From Lutibacter sp. UBA4458 (GTDB lineage Bacteria; Bacteroidota; Bacteroidia; Flavobacteriales; Flavobacteriaceae): a stretch of DNA of 9,061 nt. The position numbers and the translations under genes are program-made. The stretch's first letter is position 1. Each line of letters opens with the position of its first letter. A model generated the notes under the pieces. The model saw only the letters and a list, made by a program, of their open reading frames with translations. It made no database searches and had not been told where the DNA came from. Positions 1-6,620 of the stretch are shown here, piece by piece. Location of the stretch: assembly GCA_002390165.1 (NCBI GenBank), contig DGOU01000100.1, positions 1-9,061 of the forward strand. The letters are read 5' to 3'.

Positions 1-1135
1 TGTCAATATGGTCGTCATCCGTAAAATGATTAATAGTAGGAGGTACAATTCCATGCTCAATAGCTAAAATTGAAGCAATAGATTCAATAGCCCCAGCAGC
101 ACCTAATAGATGACCTGTCATTGACTTTGTAGAGTTAATATTTAAAGTGTAAGCGTGTTCTCCAAAAACTTCTAAAATAGCTTTTGATTCGGCAATGTCG
201 CCAAGCGGAGTAGAAGTACCATGCATATTAATAGCATCTACATCTTCAGGTTTTAGTCCAGCATCATCCAAGCAATCTAACATTACTTTTTTAGCTCCAA
301 TTCCTTCAGGATGTGGAGCGGTAATATGATAAGCATCTGCAGACAAGCCTCCGCCAACCAATTCGGCGTAAATTTTTGCTCCTCTAGCTTTAGCATGTTC
401 ATATTCTTCTAAAATAAGGGATCCAGCACCTTCTCCTAAAATAAATCCATCTCTATCTTTATCAAATGGTCGCGATGCAGTTTTAGGGTCATCATTTCTA
501 GTTGATAAAGCTTGTAAAGAATTAAATCCACCCATTCCTGCAATGGTAATTGCAGCTTCTGATCCTCCTGAAACCATAACATCTGCTTTTCCTAACCTAA
601 TGTAGTTATAAGCGTCAATTAAAGCGTTTGCTGAAGAAGCACAAGCTGAAACTGTAGTGAAATTTGGTCCTTTAAAACCATATTTAATAGAAATTTGCCC
701 TGGAGCTATATCTGCAATCATTTTTGGAATAAAGAAAGGATTAAATCGAGGAGTTCCGTTGCCTTCGGTGAAATTAATCACTTCATTTTGAAAGGTTTCT
801 AATCCTCCAATACCAGCACCCCAAATAACACCAACTCTATCTTTATTAATTTTCTCTAAATCTAATTTTGAATTTACAATAGCTTCATCGGTTGCCACCA
901 TAGCGTATTGTGTGAATTTATCCATTTTTCTAGCATCTTTTCTAGAAAAATAATCCGTGATATCAAAATTTTTAAGTTCACAAGCAAAACGAGTTTTGAA
1001 CTTGGACGCATCAAAATGAGTTATTGGAGCTGCCCCACTAACTCCGTTAAGGAGGCTATTCCAATATTCATTCACATTATTACCTATAGGTGTTAATGCA
1101 CCAAGTCCAGTTACTACTACTCGTTTCAATTCCAT
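1..1135 (-). CDS. fabF: 3-oxoacyl-[acyl-carrier-protein] synthase II (FabF), 3' part missing
   Basis: FabF is the cytoplasmic condensing enzyme that elongates acyl-ACP with malonyl-ACP in type II fatty acid synthesis. The frame is open from ATG at 1135 to the left edge, giving 378 residues of about 415 usual for the family; the C-terminal tail lies outside the window. The thiolase-fold catalytic set is complete: nucleophile Cys165 in TTVSACASSANA, His305 in INMHGTSTPLGD, Lys337 and His342 in STKSMTGHLLGAAG. The N-terminus RVVVTGLGALTPIG is the family start, which fixes the initiation codon. It follows acpP by 7 bp and almost certainly shares its transcript, so the enzyme and its carrier protein are made together. 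In flavobacteria rnc commonly follows fabF, which would lie outside this window. FabB is the nearest alternative; FabF is preferred because this is the standard acpP-fabF pair. No disruption is visible. Confidence 0.97.
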   Translation of the reverse strand, partial: MELKRVVVTGLGALTPIGNNVNEYWNSLLNGVSGAAPITHFDASKFKTRFACELKNFDITDYFSRKDARKMDKFTQYAMVATDEAIVNSKLDLEKINKDRVGVIWGAGIGGLETFQNEVINFTEGNGTPRFNPFFIPKMIADIAPGQISIKYGFKGPNFTTVSACASSANALIDAYNYIRLGKADVMVSGGSEAAITIAGMGGFNSLQALSTRNDDPKTASRPFDKDRDGFILGEGAGSLILEEYEHAKARGAKIYAELVGGGLSADAYHITAPHPEGIGAKKVMLDCLDDAGLKPEDVDAINMHGTSTPLGDIAESKAILEVFGEHAYTLNINSTKSMTGHLLGAAGAIESIASILAIEHGIVPPTINHFTDDDHID

Positions 1136-1142
1136 ATAAAAA

Positions 1143-1379
1143 TTACTTTTTTGCTTCTTCTATATAGCTAATTGCTTGACCAACAGTGCCAATGTTTTCA
1201 GCTTGATCGTCTGGAATTTGGATATCGAATTCTTTTTCAAATTCCATGATTAATTCAACAGTGTCAAGTGAATCTGCTCCTAAATCGTTTGTGAAGCTTG
1301 CTTCTGTTGTTACTTCATTTTCGTCAACGCCTAATTTATCTACAATAATGGCTTTAACTCTTGATGCAATGTCTGACAT
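1143..1379 (-). CDS. acpP: Acyl carrier protein
   Basis: A 78-residue small acidic protein, the same length as E. coli AcpP. It carries growing acyl chains on a 4'-phosphopantetheine arm for fatty acid and phospholipid synthesis in the cytoplasm. The attachment site is Ser37 in [13 protein letters not shown], the conserved DSL motif at the start of helix II, followed by the acidic recognition helix ([13 protein letters not shown]). The start at 1379 gives the canonical [13 protein letters not shown]-terminus. It is the first gene of the acpP-fabF pair and has a good Bacteroidota -7 element about 30 bp upstream. Carrier proteins of secondary metabolism share the fold, but adjacency to fabF and the standard length make this the housekeeping copy. 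Confidence 0.98.
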   Translation of the reverse strand: MSDIASRVKAIIVDKLGVDENEVTTEASFTNDLGADSLDTVELIMEFEKEFDIQIPDDQAENIGTVGQAISYIEEAKK

Positions 1380-1409
1380 AATTTTTTAATTTTAAATTTA
1401 ATTACTTGG

Positions 1410-1417
1410 CAAAAATA
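1410..1417 (-). promoter_or_regulatory. Predicted acpP-fabF promoter, -7 element
   Basis: Read on the minus strand this is TATTTTTG, an exact match to the Bacteroidota primary-sigma -7 consensus TAnnTTTG. It lies 30 bp before the acpP start codon and would give a leader of roughly 25 nt. No good TTG is seen at the -33 position (the region reads ATTTTC), so the call rests on the -7 element and its placement in the divergent gap. The leader is almost pure A/T with no Shine-Dalgarno, as is common in this phylum. Confidence 0.55.
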
Positions 1418-1526
1418 TAAAACTTTATTGAAATGAAAATATTTTAATTAATAAAAGATGATTTTTGCTCGTTTAAAAATAAATAAAGTTTTAAAAATAG
1501 GAAAGGTAAAGTTGAAAATATTTTCC

Positions 1527-1534
1527 TTAATTTG
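1527..1534 (+). promoter_or_regulatory. Possible purN-rnhA promoter, -7-like element
   Basis: TTAATTTG differs from TAnnTTTG at one position and lies 27 bp before the purN ATG at 1562. No TTG is found at a good -33 distance; one at 1512-1514 is too close. If used, transcription would start near 1540 with a leader of about 20 nt. This would also exclude the upstream in-frame ATG at 1532 as the translation start. Confidence 0.35.
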
Positions 1535-1561
1535 TACATTAATATAAGTAAATTAACACTT

Positions 1562-2131
1562 ATGATACGTATCGCTATTCTTGCATCTGGTTCTGGCACT
1601 AACGCAGAAAACATTATAAAATATTTTAAAAATAATGTAAATATTAAGGTTTCTATGGTGTTAACCAATAACGCAAATGCAAAAGTGTTAGATAGAGCAA
1701 AAAAATTGGATATTAATTCGGTTATTTTTACCAGAAACGATTTTAATAATTCAGATTCTGTTTTAAAAACATTAAAACAGCAGTCTGATTTTATTGTTTT
1801 AGCTGGATTTTTATGGAAAGTACCTGATTTTATTTTAAAAGCCTTTTTAAATAAAATAATTAATATTCATCCTGCTTTATTGCCAAAATATGGAGGAAAA
1901 GGAATGTATGGTATGCATGTACATAAAGCTGTTGTTGCTAATAAAGAAAATGAATCTGGAATTACGATACATTATGTAAATGAAAATTATGATGAAGGAA
2001 ACATTATTTTTCAGAAAAAATTTAATGTTTTAAAAAGTGATACAGCAGAAAGTGTTGCAGAAAAAATTCATACTTTAGAACAAGAAAATTTTCCAAAAGT
2101 TATTGAAAAAGTTATTTTAGAAAATGAGTAA
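1562..2131 (+). CDS. purN: Phosphoribosylglycinamide formyltransferase (GAR transformylase)
   Basis: PurN transfers the formyl group of 10-formyltetrahydrofolate to glycinamide ribonucleotide, the third step of de novo purine synthesis, in the cytoplasm. From ATG 1562 it is 189 residues, close to the usual length. The N-terminus MIRIAILASGSGTN is the phosphate-binding loop. The formyltransferase active site is intact: Asn101 and His103 in INIHPALLPKYGG, and Asp144 in NYDEGNIIF, matching the Asn-His-Asp triad of E. coli PurN. An in-frame ATG at 1532 would add ten residues with no counterpart in the family and would overlap the likely promoter, so 1562 is preferred. The rnhA start lies inside its last codons, so the two are probably co-transcribed and translationally coupled. 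It is divergent from acpP. The enzyme could be confused with other formyltransferases, but size and loop favour PurN strongly. Confidence 0.95.
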   Translation: MIRIAILASGSGTNAENIIKYFKNNVNIKVSMVLTNNANAKVLDRAKKLDINSVIFTRNDFNNSDSVLKTLKQQSDFIVLAGFLWKVPDFILKAFLNKIINIHPALLPKYGGKGMYGMHVHKAVVANKENESGITIHYVNENYDEGNIIFQKKFNVLKSDTAESVAEKIHTLEQENFPKVIEKVILENE

Positions 2132-2756
2132 AAAAAAGTTTTATGTAATTTGGAAAGGTAATAAAATTGGTGTTTTTACGTCTTGGAATGTGTGTAAAAA
2201 GCATATAAAAGATTTTAAAGGTGCTCAATATAAGGCTTTTGTAAACAAAGAAAACGCAGAAAAAGCTTTTAAAGGAAATTATGAGGATTATGTTGGAAAA
2301 AACACACAAAAAGTGCAGCTTTCTGAAGAAGAATTAAAATTAATAGGTAGTCCAATATTAGAGTCTTTGTCCGTAGATGCCGCTTGTAGTGGAAACCCAG
2401 GTAAAATGGAGTATAGAGGTGTAAACACCAAAACAAAAAAACAACTATTTATTCAAGGTCCATTTGAAAACGGAACCAATAATATTGGTGAGTTTTTAGC
2501 ATTGGTTCACGGTTTGGGGTATTTAAAAAATATAAAGAGTAATATTCCTATATATTCAGATTCTAAAATTGCTATTAATTGGGTGAAGAAAGGTCAATGT
2601 CGAACAAATTTACCAATAACTAAAGAAAATAAATTATTATTTGATTTGGTTAAGAGAGCTGAAATTTGGCTTAAAGACAATAAATATTCCACTCGTATTT
2701 TAAAATGGGAAACCAAAGCTTGGGGCGAAATTCCTGCAGATTTTGGAAGAAAATAA
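2124..2756 (+). CDS. rnhA: Ribonuclease HI with N-terminal hybrid-binding domain
   Basis: RNase HI cleaves the RNA strand of RNA/DNA hybrids (R-loops, primers). The 210-residue protein has two parts. Residues 4-57 (KKFYVIWKGNKIGVF, WNVCKKHIKDFKGAQYKAF) form the viroplasmin-like hybrid-binding domain, normally found in eukaryotic and some bacterial RNase H1. Residues 80-210 form the catalytic domain with Asp85 (VDAACSGNPG), Glu123 (NIGEFLAL), Asp146 (YSDSKIAI), Glu202 and Asp206 (WGEIPADFGRK). These five acidic positions match those of the Bacillus halodurans enzyme with a constant offset of 14, and the C-terminal WGEIPADFGRK is of that type rather than the E. coli type. Its ATG overlaps the purN end by 8 bp. 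It converges on a lipoprotein gene 14 bp beyond its stop. No missing residue or disruption is seen. Confidence 0.93.
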   Translation: MSKKKFYVIWKGNKIGVFTSWNVCKKHIKDFKGAQYKAFVNKENAEKAFKGNYEDYVGKNTQKVQLSEEELKLIGSPILESLSVDAACSGNPGKMEYRGVNTKTKKQLFIQGPFENGTNNIGEFLALVHGLGYLKNIKSNIPIYSDSKIAINWVKKGQCRTNLPITKENKLLFDLVKRAEIWLKDNKYSTRILKWETKAWGEIPADFGRK

Positions 2757-2777
2757 ACGGTTTTAAAACCTTATTTT
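2751..2777. terminator. Possible bidirectional terminator between rnhA and the lipoprotein gene
   Basis: The perfect palindrome GGTTTTAAAACC (2759-2770) is flanked by AAATAAAC on the left and TTATTTT on the right, so both strands end in a weak T-rich tract. It lies exactly between two convergent stop codons, where a shared terminator is expected. The stem is short and AT-rich, so efficiency is uncertain. Confidence 0.4.
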
Positions 2778-3184
2778 AAATTTAAGGCATTAAAAAGAGT
2801 TTCTATTAACGGTTTTAATTCTTTAGGCGGATTTCCATGGTCAAATGTTTTAGAAACATAAGTTTTAGCATTTTTTGTTATACTTAAGGTAGCATGTAAT
2901 GCTGCATCCACTTGTCTATCACTTGATGGTGGTGTTAAATTTTCTATTTCTGAAAGGTTTATTGGCTTTACACAGTTTATAACTTCTTGCCAAAACTTAG
3001 AAGTGGTATTTATTTCTTTAGTTGTTTCTCTGTCTTTATAGGATATTTTGTTGGATGTAGCTACAAGCGTAATAAAGCTACCTCTAGTTTTTGCATTGTA
3101 ATTTATTACCATAGTATCTGTATTGGTTTGGGCTTTGCAGCTATTAAGAATAACAATAAAAAATAAATATTTTATAAATTTCAT
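2771..3184 (-). CDS. Small lipoprotein of unknown function
   Basis: A 137-residue protein I do not recognise. Residues 1-15 (MKFIKYLFFIVILNS) are a short signal peptide ending in the lipobox LNSC, so Cys16 should be lipidated and the protein anchored in the inner or outer membrane. The mature part (about 121 residues) is mixed alpha/beta in appearance, with ITLVATSNKISYKD, an FWQEVINCV stretch and a C-terminal helix (ELKPLIETLFNALN). No catalytic motif is seen. The phrase PSSDRQVDAALHATLSI and the later TFDHGNPP may be the conserved core. It is preceded by the terminator of the metalloprotease gene, so it probably has its own promoter, and it converges with rnhA. The gene is real judging by the signal peptide, length and codon pattern, but no function can be assigned. 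Confidence 0.8.
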   Translation of the reverse strand: MKFIKYLFFIVILNSCKAQTNTDTMVINYNAKTRGSFITLVATSNKISYKDRETTKEINTTSKFWQEVINCVKPINLSEIENLTPPSSDRQVDAALHATLSITKNAKTYVSKTFDHGNPPKELKPLIETLFNALNLK

Positions 3185-3204
3185 TTAAGTAATGTTTTGT
3201 AGTT

Positions 3205-3212
3205 TAAAGATA
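3205..3212 (-). promoter_or_regulatory. Possible promoter of the small lipoprotein gene
   Basis: On the minus strand this reads TATCTTTA, one mismatch from the TAnnTTTG element, 20 bp before the ATG at 3184. It directly abuts the T-run of the upstream terminator, leaving no recognisable -33 motif. Support is positional: the terminator implies that a separate promoter must exist here. Confidence 0.3.
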
Positions 3213-3244
3213 AAAAAAAAGGAGCTTAAAGCTCCCTTTTTTTT
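3212..3244 (-). terminator. Intrinsic terminator of the M43 metalloprotease gene
   Basis: A GGAGCT / AGCTCC stem with a 3-nt loop (3221-3235) is flanked by nine A on the left and eight T on the right of the plus strand. On the minus strand it gives a GC-containing hairpin followed by nine T, starting 17 bp after the metalloprotease stop codon. The A and T tracts can extend the stem, and the structure could also act on plus-strand transcripts leaking past rnhA. It is the strongest terminator in the window. Confidence 0.85.
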
Positions 3245-3261
3245 ATCTTATTCATTATGCA

Positions 3262-4326
3262 TTATGGTAATACAAAGCTTTCTCTAGCTCCGCCTGAAGC
3301 AAAAAGAGCTCTCATTCTATCATTTTGACCGTTAGAGAACATATACATACAATCGTCATCTACATAATCCATATAGTTCATAGTCATATCATTAGATTTA
3401 CAGTGAACCGTTGGATAAGAAGGGCAACCATAATTAGCTCTATCAGAACTTGGAGTGTCAGTAACAAAATCATCTTGACGACATCTTCCATCTCCCCAAA
3501 TATGACGTAAATTTAACCAGTGACCAACTTCATGAGTAGCAGTTCTACCATGTCCATATTGTCCACCAGCAGTATTTTCTCCTAAGAAATCAGAACCAAT
3601 TACTACACCATCCGTTGCAGCAGCTCCGCCAGGAAATTGAGCGTATCCTAAAATACCACCACCAATTTCACAAACCCAAAGGTTTAAATTATGAGCAGGA
3701 TCGGTTGCATCCCATCCACCTTGGCTAGAATTTTTCATACCATCACTTGTACCCCAAGTTGATTTAGTGGAAGCTTTTCTGTTAACAGCAGCTAAAGTAA
3801 AAGTTATGTTAGCGTTTGTAACTGCACCAGCAAATTCTGAAGGAATGCCACTTGTGTTAGGATTGTTGTTATTATAATCTGCATTTAAAATAGCTATTTG
3901 AGAATCGATATTTGCTTGCGTAACTGGGTGAGCAGGGTCTTCTAAAATATTTACTACAACTGGTATGGTTATCGTTCCAGTATATGGAGTTGGAGGAGGT
4001 GTTCCTCCGCCACCGCCGTTATTTCCACCACCAGGATTTCCACTCGGTTTTTTTGCAGAAATTAAAGTTCTGGTATGTTTTTCAATGTTGAACATACGTT
4101 TTTCTAAACCTGGATGCTCTTTTAATTCTTTGTTTAGTACTTTCATACTAACACATCTTTCTTTAGTGGTTTTGGTAGCTTTTGGAGAAGTGTCATCTGT
4201 GTACACATAAAAATCGCTCATGTCAACAGAAGCAGTTTCTTGATTTGGAGTGATTTTGTCAGAATTTGGCTGACACGCAACTACGGCTAATGCTAAAGCT
4301 GCAAAAGAAAAAATTAGTTTTTTCAT
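3262..4326 (-). CDS. Lipid-anchored M43 (pappalysin-like) zinc metalloprotease
   Basis: A 354-residue secreted endopeptidase of the metzincin clan. Residues 1-17 are a signal peptide and Cys18 (AVVAC) the predicted lipidation site. Residues 19-94 are a charged N-terminal part, possibly a propeptide. Residues 95-117 are a Gly/Pro-rich linker, and about 118-354 form the catalytic domain. Zinc ligands are His265, His269 and His275 with catalytic Glu266 in HEVGHWLNLRHIWGD; Asp279 follows. The Met-turn is Met319 in MNYMDYVDDDCMYMF. Cysteines 219, 282, 301, 309 and 326 could form disulfides. Position 272 is Asn where the classic metzincin motif has Gly; from memory this is frequent in Bacteroidota M43 proteins. 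There is no C-terminal type IX secretion domain, so it appears to be tethered by lipid rather than exported by T9SS. It likely digests proteins at the cell surface or in the periplasm. It is transcribed alone and ends in a strong terminator; no clear promoter was found upstream. Confidence 0.9.
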   Translation of the reverse strand: MKKLIFSFAALALAVVACQPNSDKITPNQETASVDMSDFYVYTDDTSPKATKTTKERCVSMKVLNKELKEHPGLEKRMFNIEKHTRTLISAKKPSGNPGGGNNGGGGGTPPPTPYTGTITIPVVVNILEDPAHPVTQANIDSQIAILNADYNNNNPNTSGIPSEFAGAVTNANITFTLAAVNRKASTKSTWGTSDGMKNSSQGGWDATDPAHNLNLWVCEIGGGILGYAQFPGGAAATDGVVIGSDFLGENTAGGQYGHGRTATHEVGHWLNLRHIWGDGRCRQDDFVTDTPSSDRANYGCPSYPTVHCKSNDMTMNYMDYVDDDCMYMFSNGQNDRMRALFASGGARESFVLP

Positions 4327-4492
4327 TCTAAAAATTTGATTTTAAAAATTAATAAATAGGGTATTATCTTTAATAAAAGATGGCCGAATATATTAAAAAA
4401 AAGTTAAAAAACTAACAAAACAAAAAATAAAATATTAAAAAATTGATTAATTATTAATAAAAATAGGCTTTTAAACGAAATAATTCAGTTTG
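4327..4492. other. Intergenic region upstream of the metalloprotease
   Basis: A 166-bp, very AT-rich gap. It must hold the metalloprotease promoter and the end of the phosphatidyltransferase transcript. I see only a near-miss -7 element on the minus strand (TATTTTTTG, 4412-4420 area, with one extra base between TA and TTTG) and no convincing hairpin with a T-run. No small gene is supported. Confidence 0.5.
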
Positions 4493-5266
4493 TTAAATAG
4501 GTGAATCTACTATTTTTCTGATTCCTATAAAAATTAAAATCATAAAGGAATAACTAATAAAAAAGGGTATAATAAATTCTTTGTATTCTAAAATTAATAG
4601 TATTGAAATAACTAATAATTGAAAGCCAAGTCCAAACGTTGAAATGGCTGTCATTAACCAATTAGGAAATGTATTACTTTCAACAGCCTTTTTATCTAAA
4701 AGATAAATTATTTTATCAAAGCCACCATATAGTATTTTATACAGACGAAAAAGTATGTCAACATTTTTTTGTTTTTCCCCTTTTAAAGCGATAGGTGTTT
4801 TATTTTCAAAAACACGACTTGTAGTATCACCATTATATTTATTTCTTAAAATAACGTAGTAATAGTTATATAAAGTTCCTTGTAATTGGATTCCTAAAAA
4901 AGAAATAAAGGCTATTATAAAGTTATAATGCGTGACATAACTTAAGGTTGTAAATATTAAAAAATTTAATAAGATATCTGAAATAGAATCAAAATAACGA
5001 CCGGTATAAGAAGGTGTATTTCTTATACGAGCCAATTCGCCATCTGCGGCGTCTAAAATTGATTTCAAAATTAGAAAAAATGCAGCTGCCCAATAATAAG
5101 CATAAAGTATGCAGCCTATGGCAATTATTCCTGAAATAATGAACCAAATAGTAACTTGTATAGGTGTAACCGTAGTATTTTTTAGAGAATTTGCAATAAT
5201 TCTAGCAATGGGTCTTCCATAATCTGAAAGATCAATAAATTTATTTGCTTTAGGTAATTTAGACAT
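4493..5266 (-). CDS. CDP-alcohol phosphatidyltransferase family membrane enzyme
   Basis: This integral membrane protein of 257 residues should transfer a substituted phosphate group from a CDP-linked donor to an alcohol acceptor, making a phospholipid or related polar lipid. The family signature is complete: Asp72-x2-Asp75-Gly76-x2-Ala79-Arg80-x8-Gly89-x3-Asp93-x3-Asp97, in the stretch DAADGELARIRN to GRYFDSISD; the four Asp bind metal and the CDP moiety. Hydrophobic segments lie near 37-56, 57-70, 98-110, 113-130, 207-226 and 230-249, consistent with the six-helix fold. Between helices four and five is a polar stretch (about 140-195) that seems longer than in small family members. The acceptor (glycerol phosphate, serine, inositol or other) cannot be told from sequence. 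It sits alone, with 131 bp to sufS upstream and an inverted repeat in its predicted leader. A housekeeping pgsA or pssA role is possible but not shown. Confidence 0.88.
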   Translation of the reverse strand: MSKLPKANKFIDLSDYGRPIARIIANSLKNTTVTPIQVTIWFIISGIIAIGCILYAYYWAAAFFLILKSILDAADGELARIRNTPSYTGRYFDSISDILLNFLIFTTLSYVTHYNFIIAFISFLGIQLQGTLYNYYYVILRNKYNGDTTSRVFENKTPIALKGEKQKNVDILFRLYKILYGGFDKIIYLLDKKAVESNTFPNWLMTAISTFGLGFQLLVISILLILEYKEFIIPFFISYSFMILIFIGIRKIVDSPI

Positions 5267-5287
5267 GTTGCTTTATCTATTAGCATG

Positions 5288-5317
5288 TTTTAAAATTTAG
5301 GAGCCTAAATTTTAAAA
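5288..5317 (-). repeat. Perfect 14-bp inverted repeat in the leader of the phosphatidyltransferase gene
   Basis: The arms TTTTAAAATTTAGG and CCTAAATTTTAAAA are exact reverse complements separated by two bases (AG). The structure ends 21 bp before the ATG at 5266 and lies downstream of a perfect -7 element. As RNA it can form a 13-bp stem with a 4-nt loop. It is not followed by a T-run on either strand, so it does not look like a simple terminator of sufS. It could be a repressor site or a 5'-leader hairpin affecting translation or stability. Confidence 0.6.
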
Positions 5318-5336
5318 AAGTACATTTATTGTATTG

Positions 5337-5344
5337 CAAATGTA
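5337..5344 (-). promoter_or_regulatory. Predicted promoter of the phosphatidyltransferase gene, -7 element
   Basis: The minus strand reads TACATTTG, an exact match to TAnnTTTG. Transcription would start near 5330, giving a leader of about 60 nt that contains the whole inverted repeat at 5288-5317. No TTG is found 17-23 bp upstream, so the -33 element is missing or unusual. Confidence 0.5.
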
Positions 5345-5397
5345 AGTTTTATTCTATCATTTTGTATTCGTAATTTCTAGTCATAAAATCTTATAAC

Positions 5398-6612
5398 TTA
5401 GGTTAGCATAGCTTTTGCTCTTTGTAAAGCGCTTACTAACAAATCAATTTCTTCAAAAGTATTATAAAATGCAAATGATGCTCTGACCGTTCCAGGAATT
5501 TTGTAAAAATCCATAATTGGTTGTGCACAATGGTGTCCTGTTCTAACTTCTATTCCTAGTTTATCAATAATAGTTCCAATATCATACGGATGAATATTTG
5601 CTATATTAAAGGAAATAACCGAAGTTTTTTGTTTGGAAGTACCGTAAATACGTAAACCTTCAATTTTTAGTAATTCTTTAGTAGCGTAGTTTAATAATTC
5701 TTTTTCATAAGCAGCAATGTTATCAAAACCTAATTCATTTAAATAATCAATGGCAACACCAAAAGCAATTGCTCCTGATATATTAGGTGTTCCGGCTTCA
5801 AATTTATAAGGTAAATCTGCATACGAAGTATGTTCAAAAGTAACTTCTTTAATCATTTCTCCTCCACCTTGATAAGGAGGTAATTTTTGTAACCATTTTT
5901 GTTTTCCATATAAAATACCAATACCGGTTGGCCCGCAAAGTTTATGTGCAGATGCTACATAAAAATCGACATCTAACGCTTGTAAATCAGGTTTTATATG
6001 AGGACTAGATTGCGCGCCATCAATTAAAACTGCAGCATTAAATAGGTGTGCTTTATCAATAATATATTTTATAGGGTTAATGGTACCTAATGCATTGGAA
6101 ACATGGTTTACAAATACTAATTTTGTTTTATTGGTAAGTAATTTATCGTATTCATTTATCAATAATTCCCCTTTTTCATTCATAGGAATTACTTTTAAAA
6201 CAGCTCCAGTGCGTTCGCAAAGCATTTGCCAAGGAACTATATTAGAATGATGCTCCATTGCAGAAACTATAATTTCATCACCTTTATTTAAAAAGGGCGT
6301 AAAACTAGTTGCCACCATATTTATACCTTGCGTGGTGCCTGCAGTAAAAATTATTTCAAAACTATGTTTTGCATTAAAATGTTTTTGAAGTTTTATACGA
6401 GATTGCTCAAAAGCATCGGTTGCTAATTGGCTGAGTGTATGAACTCCTCTATGAATATTTGCATTGTATTTTGAATAATAATCAACAATACTATCAATTA
6501 CAATTTGAGGTTTTTGTGAGGTAGCGGCATTGTCAAAATATACTAAGGGTTTTCCGTTTACAGTTTCTTTTAAAATAGGAAAATCAGTTCTTACTTTTTT
6601 AATATCTAACAT
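5398..6612 (-). CDS. sufS: Cysteine desulfurase SufS
   Basis: A 404-residue PLP enzyme of class V aminotransferase fold. It removes sulfur from L-cysteine to give alanine and a protein persulfide used for Fe-S cluster assembly in the cytoplasm. The PLP lysine is Lys224 in VASAHKLCGPTGIG; His121 (SAMEHHSN) should stack on the cofactor, with Asp198 in LIDGAQSS. Cys362 in RTGHHCAQP carries the persulfide, and Arg377 (GTVRAS) binds the substrate carboxylate. These match E. coli SufS Cys364 and Arg379 with an offset of two. The RTGHHCAQP loop and length mark group II (SufS/CsdA) rather than IscS/NifS. No sufBCD or sufE gene is visible next to it, so its partners lie elsewhere. It has its own predicted promoter covered by a Fur/PerR-like palindrome. 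CsdA is the main alternative; SufS is favoured because Bacteroidota use the SUF system. Confidence 0.93.
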   Translation of the reverse strand: MLDIKKVRTDFPILKETVNGKPLVYFDNAATSQKPQIVIDSIVDYYSKYNANIHRGVHTLSQLATDAFEQSRIKLQKHFNAKHSFEIIFTAGTTQGINMVATSFTPFLNKGDEIIVSAMEHHSNIVPWQMLCERTGAVLKVIPMNEKGELLINEYDKLLTNKTKLVFVNHVSNALGTINPIKYIIDKAHLFNAAVLIDGAQSSPHIKPDLQALDVDFYVASAHKLCGPTGIGILYGKQKWLQKLPPYQGGGEMIKEVTFEHTSYADLPYKFEAGTPNISGAIAFGVAIDYLNELGFDNIAAYEKELLNYATKELLKIEGLRIYGTSKQKTSVISFNIANIHPYDIGTIIDKLGIEVRTGHHCAQPIMDFYKIPGTVRASFAFYNTFEEIDLLVSALQRAKAMLT

Positions 6613-6620
6613 GTTCTTTT

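Noticed and set aside
908..1096. Plus-strand 62-codon frame opposite fabF
   Set aside because: Antisense shadow of a highly conserved gene, without its own support.
1532..1561. Ten-residue N-terminal extension of purN from an upstream ATG
   Set aside because: The added residues have no counterpart in PurN, and the likely -7 element overlaps this ATG; the start at 1562 matches the family.
1444..1668. Minus-strand 74-codon frame with a hydrophobic N-terminal part, spanning the divergent gap and the start of purN
   Set aside because: Overlaps purN coding sequence and both putative promoters; hydrophobicity comes from AT-rich codons.
3965..4210. Plus-strand open frame of 81 codons rich in proline, opposite the metalloprotease
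   Set aside because: Its proline run is the antisense of the Gly-rich linker; no start signal or domain, and it lies wholly within a well-supported gene.
4325..4332. ATTCTAAA half-site, the same as one arm of the sufS palindrome, at the metalloprotease start codon
   Set aside because: Only one arm is present and it partly consists of the start codon itself; no matching second arm, so chance is the simpler reading.
5379..5398. Hairpin AGTCATAA / TTATAACT just after the sufS stop codon, a possible terminator
   Set aside because: One mismatch (a G-U pair in RNA), very AT-rich, and not followed by a T-run on the minus strand.
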